From the NCBI GenBank assembly GCA_021647745.1, contig JAKIUB010000007.1:42227-106226 (forward strand): 64,000 nucleotides of DNA, given 5' to 3'. The first letter of the stretch is position 1; each line of letters starts with the position of its first letter. Made by a program: the position numbers and the translations under genes. Positions 43,726 through 51,864 of this stretch are shown piece after piece. The stretch comes from Paracoccaceae bacterium. Lineage in GTDB: Bacteria; Pseudomonadota; Alphaproteobacteria; Rhodobacterales; Rhodobacteraceae. Below the pieces are notes generated by a model that ran no database searches, was not told the origin of the DNA, and saw only the letters and a list, made by a program, of their open reading frames with translations.

Positions 43726-45705
43726 CTACTCCGCCGGTGCTGCTGTGGTTTTGCGGCCTTTGCGCGAGGGCGCCGCGACACGAAAGCGTCGGTCAAACAG
43801 GCTGACCAAACCGCCTAGAGACATCACCAATGTGCCAATCCATATCCAGTTTACGAAAGGTTTGATATAAACCCGCATCGCATATCCGCCAGCTTCCTGC
43901 TTGTCACCAAGCACAATGTAGACATCGCGGGTCAACCCCATGTCAATACCGGCTTCGGTTGTCGGCTGCTGCTGTGCGGTATATATCCGCTTTTCAGGAT
44001 AAAGCAAAAAGCTCTCGGTTTCGCTCTCGACCAGCACTTCGCCACGCACAATCGAATAATTAGGCCCTTCCAGGTCTTTTACGTTATTGAGCGTAAAGGT
44101 ATAGCTGCCGACATCATAGGTTTCACCATAACGGGTTGTTCTGATATCCTCGATCTCCCAAGCTGTCACGGAGGAAATGCCGAATATTATCAGCCCCATG
44201 CCACTATGAGCCAGCACTTTGCCCCAGTCGGAGCGCGGCAGATTACCCAGCCGCCGCATCGATTCCCCGAAAGGCACCTTGCGAAAGCGGATACGATTGC
44301 CAAAATCCGCAATCGCGCCAAGAATGATCCATGCCGCCAGCGTCATGCCGATGGGGGCGATTATCCTGCCGCCGGTTTGCAGGCTCCAGACAAGCGCACC
44401 GAGCGTGACAGATATTGCCATAACCCCCCAGAGCGGCTTCATCGAGCGGCCAAGGTTGGCGCGTTTCCACGGCAATATGGAGCCAATGGGCAAGGCCATA
44501 ACCAGCACGATCATAAAGGGCGTGAAAGCCATATCGAAGAAAGGCGGGCCAACAGATATCTTCTCACCGGTGGCAAATTCGATGACCAGCGGCCACATGG
44601 TTCCCACAAGCACTACCGCCGCCGACACACTGAGCAACAGGTTATTCAATACCAGCCCGCTTTCTCGCGAGAATGTCGCAAATACGGAATGGGATTTTAG
44701 CTTGTTTGCGCGCAGGGCATACATGGTCAGCCCCCCGCCGATGGTCAGAGCCAGAATAAGGAGTACAAACATGCCGCGGCGCGGGTCTGTCGCAAAGGCA
44801 TGAACCGAAGTAAGCACGCCGGAGCGCACAAGGAAGGTGCCAATCAGCGAGAATGAAAACGCCAGAATAGCCAGCAATACGGTCCAGGCCTTCAGGGTAT
44901 CGCGTTTTTCAACCACGATGGCCGAGTGAAGCAGCGCAGTCGCCACCAGCCACGGCATAAACGAGGAGTTCTCGACCGGATCCCAAAACCACCATCCGCC
45001 CCAGCCCAGCTCGTAATAAGCCCACCAACTGCCAAGCGAAATACCAAGGGTCAGAAAAACCCACGCAGCAAGGGTCCATGGCCGCACCCAGCGTGCCCAT
45101 GCGGCATCTACCTTACCCTCGATCAGGGCGGCAATCGCAAAACTGAAGGCCATAGAAAGCCCGACATAACCGAGATAAAGAAACGGTGGATGAAGCGCCA
45201 GCCCGGGGTCTTGCAGCAGCGGGTTTAAACCGCTGCCCTCAAGCGGCGGGTTTTCGAGGCGCAAAAACGGATTTGAGGTAAAGATAAGAAAGGCCAGAAA
45301 GGCAACCCCGATCATCGCCTGCACAGATAGCACCCGCGCCCGCAAGGCCGGCGGCAGGTTGGCGCCAAAGGTCGCGACCGCTGCGCCGAATATGGCTAAA
45401 ATCAGGTTCCACAGCAGCATCGAGCCTTCATGGTTGGCCCAGACACCGGTGAATTTATAGACCAGAGGCTTGTCCACTGCGGAATTGGCGGCGACCAGAA
45501 GTACCGAAAAGTCCGAGACCACAAAAGAGTACGTCAGGGCGGCAAAAGCCAGAAATAGCAGGATAAACTGAATTTGGGCCGTTGGCACCGCCAGCGCCAT
45601 CCAGTTATTCCAGCCTTTTTGTGCCCCGATCAGCGGGATAATTGCCTGAATAACAGCAAAAATCAGTGCCAGTATGATCGCGTATTGGCCAAGCTCTGCG
45701 TACAT
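43726..45705 (-). CDS. ccmF: Cytochrome c haem lyase subunit CcmF
   Basis: A 659-aa polytopic inner-membrane protein that transfers haem from CcmE to apocytochrome c together with CcmH. The WWD haem-handling signature is present (LGWGGWWFWDPVENSSFMPW near residue 232), along with HPPFLYLGYVG and roughly 14-15 membrane spans. It follows a dedicated promoter (45736-45763) downstream of the holin gene, so its expression need not depend on the lysis genes. Confidence 0.96.
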   Translation of the reverse strand: MYAELGQYAIILALIFAVIQAIIPLIGAQKGWNNWMALAVPTAQIQFILLFLAFAALTYSFVVSDFSVLLVAANSAVDKPLVYKFTGVWANHEGSMLLWNLILAIFGAAVATFGANLPPALRARVLSVQAMIGVAFLAFLIFTSNPFLRLENPPLEGSGLNPLLQDPGLALHPPFLYLGYVGLSMAFSFAIAALIEGKVDAAWARWVRPWTLAAWVFLTLGISLGSWWAYYELGWGGWWFWDPVENSSFMPWLVATALLHSAIVVEKRDTLKAWTVLLAILAFSFSLIGTFLVRSGVLTSVHAFATDPRRGMFVLLILALTIGGGLTMYALRANKLKSHSVFATFSRESGLVLNNLLLSVSAAVVLVGTMWPLVIEFATGEKISVGPPFFDMAFTPFMIVLVMALPIGSILPWKRANLGRSMKPLWGVMAISVTLGALVWSLQTGGRIIAPIGMTLAAWIILGAIADFGNRIRFRKVPFGESMRRLGNLPRSDWGKVLAHSGMGLIIFGISSVTAWEIEDIRTTRYGETYDVGSYTFTLNNVKDLEGPNYSIVRGEVLVESETESFLLYPEKRIYTAQQQPTTEAGIDMGLTRDVYIVLGDKQEAGGYAMRVYIKPFVNWIWIGTLVMSLGGLVSLFDRRFRVAAPSRKGRKTTAAPAE

Positions 45706-45735
45706 TTTCGAATCCCCGGGTAACTATATCGGGAC

Positions 45736-45763
45736 ATCATACGCAAGACAGCCAAGGGATCAA
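45736..45763 (-). promoter_or_regulatory. Promoter of ccmF-ccmH
   Basis: On the minus strand TTGATC (45763-45758), a 16-base spacer and TATGAT (45741-45736) form a good sigma-70 promoter, with a start near 45729 and a leader of about 25 nt before ccmF. It separates the cytochrome genes from the holin/endolysin transcript. Confidence 0.55.
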
Positions 45764-45796
45764 ATTGCATTTTCGTGATCGCGCCAAAGCGACGCA

Positions 45797-46282
45797 TCAC
45801 TTACTGGAATTCAACCAATCCACCAGCGCGGAGTTTGCCCCGTTTTGCGGCTGGATTACCGGCCTGCCAGCCACAAAAGCGGGCGGAATATTGGCGCGGT
45901 ATCCACGAAAATAGTTCAACTCCCGCGCCCCGAAATAAAACGAAACCACAGCCCCGAGCAACCACCATAGCGGCTCGGGAATATACGCCAACCCCTGCAT
46001 CCGCACCGAAAACCCGGCAGGGTCTGACATTGCATAGGCAAACAGCCCCACCGTAGAAAGCGCCATAATCGGTCGAGGAAGCCTGTTTAACCCATTGACA
46101 AATCTATCAAACCAACCAGAACTCCCTTGCTGGAACTCAGCCCCCGCCTGCGCTAAGGCGGCCTCATAGCGCGCCAGTGTAGCCATTTCGGCCTTGGTTC
46201 GGTTGACGGTAAAAACCTCCGAAACCTCGGTCACCGCGCCGCCTATGTCACGCGCCGCCCGGCCTATCCCCAACAAGCTCAT
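45797..46282 (-). CDS. Three-span holin of gene-transfer-agent type
   Basis: A 161-aa membrane protein matching the GTA 3TM holin family, which perforates the inner membrane so that an endolysin reaches the wall and gene-transfer particles escape. The cytosolic N-terminus (residues 1-65) is amphipathic, followed by NRLPRPIMALSTVGLFAYAM and the highly characteristic IPEPLWWLLGAVVSFYFGAR. Its ATG overlaps the endolysin TGA by four bases. In Rhodobacter capsulatus a comparable endolysin/holin pair lies away from the main GTA cluster and is needed for release. No capsid genes are in this window. Confidence 0.85.
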   Translation of the reverse strand: MSLLGIGRAARDIGGAVTEVSEVFTVNRTKAEMATLARYEAALAQAGAEFQQGSSGWFDRFVNGLNRLPRPIMALSTVGLFAYAMSDPAGFSVRMQGLAYIPEPLWWLLGAVVSFYFGARELNYFRGYRANIPPAFVAGRPVIQPQNGANSALVDWLNSSK

Positions 46283-46890
46283 GCCCAGCCTCTGACACGG
46301 GCGAGATGTGCCGCATCACTTAGCCGGTAGCTCGCCGAAATAAATTCCTCGGCCCGCAATATCCAGCCCCCCTTGCCCCCATCCCTGCGGCGGGCAAATT
46401 TTCTCAGAGTCGGACGGGCATCTCCCAACCCGTAATAATAGTTTCGCCGTGCAATACCGTAAGCGTCCACCAGATAATCCGGTGCAGCATCCATCGCTTG
46501 CGCGGCCATTTGGGCAGTATTTGGCCCGATCAATCCATCAGCCAGTGTCGGAAAGCCAAATTCGCCAAGCAACCGCTGGAGTATTTTTACCGCATGCCCC
46601 CCTGCATTGACATACATATCATAAACACTTGGCTGGAGTGGCGCGGGCAACATCCCGATTTTGGGGGCCTCAAAATACTGTTTTTTAAAAATATCGGCCG
46701 CCTGCTCCCGGCTTAGCGCGCGCACATCACGCTGGTTAATCCGGTTGTCACCCGTCAGGTCCAGCCCCAGTCGCCGCAGGGTGCCGATCGTGACCCCGAA
46801 TTTTGTTGCGCCACCCGGATCATCAGGATCATTGACATAGCCGCCTTCACGCCGGATGATTCCATCGGTAATTTCGTCAATGTTCTGCAT
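46279..46890 (-). CDS. Endolysin, GH108 N-acetylmuramidase
   Basis: A 203-aa glycoside hydrolase family 108 lysozyme. The catalytic glutamate is E15 in IIRREGGYVNDPDDPGGATK, followed by FGVTIGTLR and a C-terminal peptidoglycan-binding domain (YVNAGGHAVKILQRLLG, LIGPNTAQMAAQA). The ATG at 46890 sits six bases behind GGAG; upstream in-frame starts lack this spacing. There is no signal peptide, consistent with release through the coupled holin. Together they form a lysis cassette, assigned by family to gene transfer agents rather than to a prophage, because no phage genes flank them. Confidence 0.88.
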   Translation of the reverse strand: MQNIDEITDGIIRREGGYVNDPDDPGGATKFGVTIGTLRRLGLDLTGDNRINQRDVRALSREQAADIFKKQYFEAPKIGMLPAPLQPSVYDMYVNAGGHAVKILQRLLGEFGFPTLADGLIGPNTAQMAAQAMDAAPDYLVDAYGIARRNYYYGLGDARPTLRKFARRRDGGKGGWILRAEEFISASYRLSDAAHLARVRGWA

Positions 46891-46906
46891 TGCCATCTCC
46901 GCCAAA

Positions 46907-46922
46907 TTAATGAAAATTTGAC
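46907..46922. promoter_or_regulatory. Possible CtrA site ahead of the lysis cassette
   Basis: TTAA (46907-46910), seven bases, TTGAC (46918-46922) differs by one base from the CtrA consensus TTAA-N7-TTAAC. It lies just upstream of the endolysin start. In Rhodobacter, GTA release genes depend on CtrA, so the site is plausible, but a one-mismatch half-site pair is common in AT-rich DNA. Confidence 0.3.
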
Positions 46923-47014
46923 TAAAGATCGCTGAAATTAACTAATAACCGATAACACTACCGTACGCTGCCCCGCTCACCATGCAACAGGCTAGCGGGA
47001 AAAAGCTAGATCGT

Positions 47015-47452
47015 TCAGCTTGAAGGCTCCACATACACACCTTGTGCTTTCAAAGCATCGATAACCTCGTCCGGCATGTATTCCTCATCATGCTTGGCCA
47101 GTACCTCGGAAGCAATAAACTCGCCGTTCACGAGCTTGCCGGTCACGATAGTGCCCTGCCCTTCTCCGAACAGGTCTGGCACAATGCCCTTGTAAACAAC
47201 AAGAACATCGTTTGTGATATCCGTGATAACAAAACGATGGACATCCCCCTTCTCCCAGCTACCTTCCTTGACCAGACCGCCAAGACGAAACCGCTCGTCC
47301 GGGCCGGGCATTTGATCAACCACTTGCGTTGGAGAGCGGAAAAACTCGATACCGTCCTTGAAGGCAGCCCCGGCAACCACAGCGGCAACCATCATCAATA
47401 ATAGCCCCACAAAAATCATACTCATGCGCCGCTTTTTTCTCAACCCTGCCAT
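47015..47452 (-). CDS. ccmE: Cytochrome c maturation haem chaperone CcmE
   Basis: A 145-aa protein with one N-terminal membrane anchor (MSMIFVGLLLMMVAAVVAGA) and a periplasmic OB-fold domain. The haem-binding histidine and tyrosine are in EVLAKHDEEYMPDEV near residue 120. RLGGLVKEGSW and the FRSPTQV segment are typical. It is separated from ccmF/ccmH by the endolysin/holin cassette, and follows argC by about 40 bases. Confidence 0.96.
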   Translation of the reverse strand: MAGLRKKRRMSMIFVGLLLMMVAAVVAGAAFKDGIEFFRSPTQVVDQMPGPDERFRLGGLVKEGSWEKGDVHRFVITDITNDVLVVYKGIVPDLFGEGQGTIVTGKLVNGEFIASEVLAKHDEEYMPDEVIDALKAQGVYVEPSS

Positions 47453-47491
47453 AACATTTCCTTTTCCGTTTTATAAGAGATAGGCATTTCC

Positions 47492-48514
47492 TTACGGAAA
47501 TAAAGGGACCATTTCCAATCCGAGCTGCTCATCAAGACCTAACATTATATTGGCGTTTTGCAAAGCCTGCCCCGATGACCCTTTTGTGAGGTTATCAAGT
47601 GCCGAAAAAACGATCGCTCGGCCATCACGGCGGTCAGCCGCAACTCCGATATGGCAATAGTTTGAACCCCTTACATGCCTGGTAGCTGGCGCTTGCCCAA
47701 AAGGAAGCACATAGATGAACGGCTCGTTTTTGTATTGAGCGGCCAAAGCAGCATGTAAGGCCTCTGCCTCGCCACGCACATAGATCGTAGCCAGAATGCC
47801 GCGATTTTGCGGTAAAAGATGCGGCGTAAAGCTGACCCTGACCTCGCGCCCCGCCATTTTAGAGAATTCCTGATCAAACTCGCCCAGATGCCGGTGGCTG
47901 GCAATGGCATAAGCATGCGCGCCTTCCGAAACCTCGGCATGCAACATACCCTCTTTGGCACCACGACCGGCACCGGAAGCACCGGTAAGCAGATCAATAA
48001 TGATCTCCTCCGGATCAATCAGCCCGGCTTTTAGTAGCGGCAAAACAGGCAATAGGCCGGCTGCGGCGTTGCAACCGGTTCCGGCCACAAGGCGGGCGGA
48101 TTTTATATCCTCGCGGTAAAACTCGGTTAATCCATAAACAGCCGTTTTTTGCAATTCTAGTGCAGCATGGGGACCGCCATACCATTTTGCGTATTCATCA
48201 ACATCACGCAGTCTGAAGTCGGCAGAAAGGTCAACAATTTTGATATGGGGCGGCAAGGCCTTGATTACACGTTGCGAGGTCGCGTGTGGCAAAGCGCAAA
48301 AAACCAAATCAACCGGTGAAAAATCTATTTCCTCAATTGTGCGCAATATTGGCAAATCCAGATGCCGCAAATGGGGAAATACATCGCCATAAGCCATACC
48401 TGCCTTTCGGTCTGCGCCAAGAGCTGAAATCCTGATTTCCGGATGCCCTGCCAGCAGCCGCACCAGCTCGGCACCCGTATAGCCGCTCGCGCCCAGTATC
48501 ACTATATTTTTCAT
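47492..48514 (-). CDS. argC: N-acetyl-gamma-glutamyl-phosphate reductase
   Basis: A 340-aa NADPH enzyme of arginine synthesis. It has the Rossmann start VILGASGYTGAELVRLLAGH, FCALPHATSQRVI, the active-site cysteine in LVAGTGCNAAAGLLPVLPL and HRHLGEFDQEFS. It starts three bases after murI and is likely co-transcribed with murI and ccmE. The length fits the type 1 long form. Confidence 0.96.
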   Translation of the reverse strand: MKNIVILGASGYTGAELVRLLAGHPEIRISALGADRKAGMAYGDVFPHLRHLDLPILRTIEEIDFSPVDLVFCALPHATSQRVIKALPPHIKIVDLSADFRLRDVDEYAKWYGGPHAALELQKTAVYGLTEFYREDIKSARLVAGTGCNAAAGLLPVLPLLKAGLIDPEEIIIDLLTGASGAGRGAKEGMLHAEVSEGAHAYAIASHRHLGEFDQEFSKMAGREVRVSFTPHLLPQNRGILATIYVRGEAEALHAALAAQYKNEPFIYVLPFGQAPATRHVRGSNYCHIGVAADRRDGRAIVFSALDNLTKGSSGQALQNANIMLGLDEQLGLEMVPLFP

Positions 48515-48517
48515 CTC

Positions 48518-49330
48518 TTAAACCTTTTTCCACGCGACGGAATGGCCCAGAAACAGCTCGGCGAGTTTGCCGACCGTCTCTGTTGCTCCTGTCGTAAAAT
48601 AACGGGTATCGCCGGTTTCGCGGTATATTTTGTGCCTGCCCAGATAGTCCGTTGTTGCCTCGGCAACAATACCGGGCTGGCTCAACAGCTTGGTATTGTC
48701 CGGCAAGGCCGCTCTGAAGAGCTTTTCGACAATCGGATAATGGGTGCAGCCCAAAACCGCCGCCTGAGGCTGTGGCAAGCGCTGAAGCAAAGCCTCGACA
48801 TGTGCCTTGACAAGAACTTCCGAGCGCGCAGTATCTCCGGCTTCAATTGCCTCGACCAAACCGTCACAGGCATGGCCAAAAACCTCGACATCCCGCGCGC
48901 GAAACTTCATTTCGCGTGGAAAGGCTGCGCTTTCGATCGTGGATTGCGTAGCAAAAACCGCAACATTCTCTAGCCCGGTATGGGTGGGGGGGGTGTTGTC
49001 GCCCCAATCCCGCTTGGTCAGGTTTTCGATCATGGGAACAAAAACCCCCAATACCCGCTTGTTTCCCTTGGGAAGCCAGCTCACTTGCATTCGGTGCAAG
49101 GCCGATGCCGAAGCTGTATTGCAGGCTATTATCACCAGCTCGCACCCTTTATCAAAAAGCGTTTGGACGGATTTTGTTGTTAAATCAAATACATCATAGG
49201 TATCTCGCGTGCCGTAAGGTGTATTGGCATTATCGCCAAGATACATAAAAGCCTGATCCGGGAGATGGCTCTGCAAAGCGCGCAGGATAGTCAACCCACC
49301 CAAACCGCTGTCAAATACGCCTATTGGCAT
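48518..49330 (-). CDS. murI: Glutamate racemase
   Basis: A 270-aa enzyme making D-glutamate for peptidoglycan. Both catalytic cysteines are present: IIACNTASASAL near residue 69 and AVLGCTHYPIVEKL near residue 190. The N-terminus VFDSGLGGLTILRAL carries the DSG motif. It heads the murI-argC-ccmE run. A terminator for the upstream lipoprotein gene lies about 60 bases before its start. Confidence 0.95.
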   Translation of the reverse strand: MPIGVFDSGLGGLTILRALQSHLPDQAFMYLGDNANTPYGTRDTYDVFDLTTKSVQTLFDKGCELVIIACNTASASALHRMQVSWLPKGNKRVLGVFVPMIENLTKRDWGDNTPPTHTGLENVAVFATQSTIESAAFPREMKFRARDVEVFGHACDGLVEAIEAGDTARSEVLVKAHVEALLQRLPQPQAAVLGCTHYPIVEKLFRAALPDNTKLLSQPGIVAEATTDYLGRHKIYRETGDTRYFTTGATETVGKLAELFLGHSVAWKKV

Positions 49331-49388
49331 CCCTATCTCCTATCCCGTTTCTTGGCTTTTTACAAAATATGGCGCTTTTCACAAGGTC

Positions 49389-49420
49389 AAAAAAAAGGCC
49401 AGCAAATTGCCGGCCTTTTT
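49389..49420 (-). terminator. Terminator of the lipoprotein gene
   Basis: The arms AAAAAGGCC-AGCA and TGC-CGGCCTTTTT form a stem of about 12 bp with one mismatch around an AAT-containing loop. On the minus strand the stem is followed by a run of T. It stops the transcript of the lipoprotein gene and may work in both directions. Confidence 0.75.
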
Positions 49421-49439
49421 GTTCTCAGTGGAAAGTAGC

Positions 49440-50060
49440 TTACCGGCCCAGTTCCACTTTTCTTTCACGAATTACCGCACGATCACCGGCTACGCCAAGA
49501 TATGTCGCTATCACGTCAGCCACGTGCTGTACAATACGCACCCGCATGGTTTGTCCGCGCGCCACGGCTGCCTCGGCCGCGGCACCGCCGAAGGCATGGA
49601 TATCCGCTTCGATCAGGGCCGGCCCAGCAAGCACTTCACTCGTATTCGCATCCACTACTGTCAGCATAAAATCAACATTGTGAATACCGCCAATGTTTGA
49701 GCGCGCCCGCTCTGTTAAGGAGTGAAACTGGGTCTGTTCAGTCTTGATGATAACCGCGCGAGAGCCTTTGATGGCGGGGTTGAAACGGGCAGCGGCCTGC
49801 GCCATCGCGTCTTCCATAACGGCTTCAACCTGAGCATACACATCGCCAGGTCCGTCTTCACGCCAGATAATGTCCACATCTGGCATCTGAGTGTTGGCAT
49901 CGGTGGTTGTCAGCGTTCGCGGCACCGTTGCCTGCACATCAACAACCCGCCAGTTATAGGTCTGACCTTCGCGCAGAGGGTCCGGAAAAGTGGTGTTTGT
50001 GCTTACGCAAGCCGAAAGGCCGACAGCACTTACCAGTAGTAACATCCAAGTTTTAATCAT
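49440..50060 (-). CDS. Outer-envelope lipoprotein of unknown function (DUF6778-like)
   Basis: A 206-aa lipoprotein precursor: signal peptide MIKTWMLLLVSAVGLSAC with lipobox LSAC (lipidated Cys18). The mature part begins VSTNTTFPDPLREGQTY and contains FHSLTERARSNIGGIHNVDF and GPALIEADIHAFGG. From memory it resembles a Rhodobacteraceae-restricted lipoprotein family; the function is unknown. It is a single-gene unit with its own terminator, upstream of murI. Confidence 0.8.
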   Translation of the reverse strand: MIKTWMLLLVSAVGLSACVSTNTTFPDPLREGQTYNWRVVDVQATVPRTLTTTDANTQMPDVDIIWREDGPGDVYAQVEAVMEDAMAQAAARFNPAIKGSRAVIIKTEQTQFHSLTERARSNIGGIHNVDFMLTVVDANTSEVLAGPALIEADIHAFGGAAAEAAVARGQTMRVRIVQHVADVIATYLGVAGDRAVIRERKVELGR

Positions 50061-50209
50061 ATTGACTCTCCCAAAAATTTACCAAAAACTACCTTTTAGT
50101 AAACTTTTCCTGCCGGCAAAGCAACAATTTAGCACAAGTATTCTCATTTTCCGACCCAGTACAGTAGCTCTTTTGCAACATTCATGGAGACGCGCAAATG
50201 ACTGGACAT

Positions 50210-50239
50210 AAAAAAAGGCGCGAGCATTGCCGCGCCTTT
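50210..50239 (-). terminator. Terminator of the rplM-rpsI operon
   Basis: AAAGGCGCG (50214-50222) and CGCGCCTTT (50231-50239) form a perfect 9-bp stem with an eight-base loop. On the minus strand it ends in seven T residues (50216-50210). It lies 20 bases after the rpsI stop. The rest of 50061-50258 shows no gene. Confidence 0.85.
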
Positions 50240-50258
50240 CCAAAAGTATGGGCAAAAC

Positions 50259-50753
50259 CTAGCGTTTCGAGAACTGAAAGCTCCGGCGCGCTTTGCGCTT
50301 GCCGTATTTTTTGCGCTCCACAACGCGTGCATCACGGGTCAAGAAGCCGGCAGCCTTGAGCGGGCCACGAAGGCTTGGCTCATAAAGCTGAAGTGCTTTG
50401 GCGATACCGTGCTTTACCGCACCGGCTTGCCCCGAAAGGCCGCCGCCTTTTACGGTTGCGAATACGTCAAATTCGCCAACTACACCGGCAACCGAAAACG
50501 CCTGATTAATCAGCATTTGCAGCACAGGGCGGGCGAAATAGGCGTTCATTTCCTTGCCATTGACACTCACCTTGCCCGAGCCGGGCTTGATCCAGACACG
50601 GGCAACCGCGTCTTTACGTTTGCCGGTGGCGTATGAGCGGCCAAGCTCGTCACGAACCGGCTCGCGCAGCGGTGCGCTCTCTTCTACCAGCTCAACGGCG
50701 CTTTCGGCCACGGCCTCTTTCAGGTCGTCGAGCGATTTGATTTCATCATTCAT
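50259..50753 (-). CDS. rpsI: 30S ribosomal protein S9
   Basis: A 164-aa ribosomal protein. The conserved S9 domain begins SYATGKRKDAVARVWIKPGS and ends in the basic tail KKYGKRKARRSFQFSKR that reaches the P-site tRNA. About 35 acidic residues precede the domain, an N-terminal extension usual in alphaproteobacteria. It follows rplM by two bases and ends in a strong terminator. Confidence 0.98.
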   Translation of the reverse strand: MNDEIKSLDDLKEAVAESAVELVEESAPLREPVRDELGRSYATGKRKDAVARVWIKPGSGKVSVNGKEMNAYFARPVLQMLINQAFSVAGVVGEFDVFATVKGGGLSGQAGAVKHGIAKALQLYEPSLRGPLKAAGFLTRDARVVERKKYGKRKARRSFQFSKR

Positions 50754-50755
50754 GA

Positions 50756-51220
50756 TTAAGCGCTCCGGGTGTTTTTAGGGTTCATGGATGCAACATCCAA
50801 TACTTCAGGTTGCTGGGCCTCTTGTCCGTGCTCGGCACCTGCATAAACGCGCAAGTTGGTCATTTGCTGCTTGGAAAGCGGGCCGCCGGGCAGCATACGC
50901 TGCACAGCCTTAACCAGAACGCGCTCAGGAAAGCGGCCTTCGAGGATTTGCTCGGCTGTCCGGTGCTTGATGCCGCCCGGGTGGCCGGTATGCCAGTAAT
51001 AGCGCTTGTCGGCACGTTTGTTGCCGGTCATCTGCACCTTTTCGGCGTTAATCACGATCACGTTGTCGCCCATATCCATGTGCGGGGTGAAAGTGGGTTT
51101 GTGCTTGCCGCGCAAGCGCATGGCGATAATCGACGCCAAACGACCCAGAACCACGCCTTCAGCGTCGATCAGGATCCATTTTTTCTCGATATCGGCCGGT
51201 TTGGCTGAATATGTTTTCAT
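50756..51220 (-). CDS. rplM: 50S ribosomal protein L13
   Basis: A 154-aa ribosomal protein L13, one of the early-assembly large-subunit proteins. It shows MKTYSAKPADIEKKWILIDA, LASIIAMRLRGKHKP, DKRYYWHTGHPGGIK and RMLPGGPLSKQQM. The ATG at 51220 is the family start; a longer in-frame extension runs through the promoter and is rejected. In other bacteria L13 or its leader controls this operon. Confidence 0.98.
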   Translation of the reverse strand: MKTYSAKPADIEKKWILIDAEGVVLGRLASIIAMRLRGKHKPTFTPHMDMGDNVIVINAEKVQMTGNKRADKRYYWHTGHPGGIKHRTAEQILEGRFPERVLVKAVQRMLPGGPLSKQQMTNLRVYAGAEHGQEAQQPEVLDVASMNPKNTRSA

Positions 51221-51284
51221 GGTCTCGTTTCCGTTATCGGAGGGAAAGCGCACAGGCTCACCCCGTGCAAATCTTGATAAAGGG

Positions 51285-51312
51285 GTTTTAACGGATTGAA
51301 ATGCACAGTCAA
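51285..51312 (-). promoter_or_regulatory. Promoter of rplM-rpsI
   Basis: On the minus strand TTGACT (51312-51307), a 16-base spacer and TAAAAC (51290-51285) make a plausible promoter. The leader to the rplM ATG would be about 58 nt, room for feedback control. Confidence 0.5.
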
Positions 51313-51369
51313 TTGCTAAACGACTCAATTTTAGCAGTAATAACAATATCTTAGCAATTAGGTATTATT

Positions 51370-51801
51370 TTACCCCACACCCTGCCCCCGTGGCGGTATA
51401 GAAAACGTGATGTTGGCATGGGCCACCGGCCTATCATGCGCATCTGAATAAAGCATCACATCGCCCACGCTCAGGGTCTTGCCGAGCTTCAGAATGCGCG
51501 CCTCGGCCCACATGCCGCCCTCGGCCGGTTTGCGCATATAATCAATCGCCGCACTGGTGGTAACGGTCAGCGCTTTCGGGCCGATCATCGCCAGTGTCGC
51601 CACATAAAAGGTAATATCCGCCAGCTCGAAGATCGCCGCACCCGAAAGCGTGCCCCCCGGGCGCAGATCTCGCGCATCGGGCAGCTTGGCGATGATCGCC
51701 CCCATCGGTGGCAGGTCGCGCACCTGATAGCGGGTATCCACCTCGGGGAACTCGGTTGTCAAAAAATCCCGCATTTGCAAAACTGTCATCTTGGGCTGCA
51801 T
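51370..51801 (-). CDS. PaaI-type hotdog-fold thioesterase
   Basis: A 143-aa single hotdog-domain protein that likely hydrolyses acyl-CoA thioesters. Typical is the segment LRPGGTLSGAAIFELADITF, where the G-Asp helix carries the active acid, followed by TVTTSAAIDYMRKPAEG and WAEARILKLGKTLSVGDV. It is divergent from an enoyl-CoA hydratase gene, suggesting shared acyl-CoA metabolism. An ATG four codons in (51789) is an alternative start. Confidence 0.85.
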   Translation of the reverse strand: MQPKMTVLQMRDFLTTEFPEVDTRYQVRDLPPMGAIIAKLPDARDLRPGGTLSGAAIFELADITFYVATLAMIGPKALTVTTSAAIDYMRKPAEGGMWAEARILKLGKTLSVGDVMLYSDAHDRPVAHANITFSIPPRGQGVG

Positions 51802-51864
51802 TTTTACTTCCCCTTGGCAAATATTTACCCCACATTGAGGCCGAAAAGATAAAGGATCAAGAGC

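Noticed and set aside
45797..46890. Prophage remnant
   Set aside because: No integrase, capsid or tail genes flank the endolysin/holin pair, and the holin is of the GTA family.
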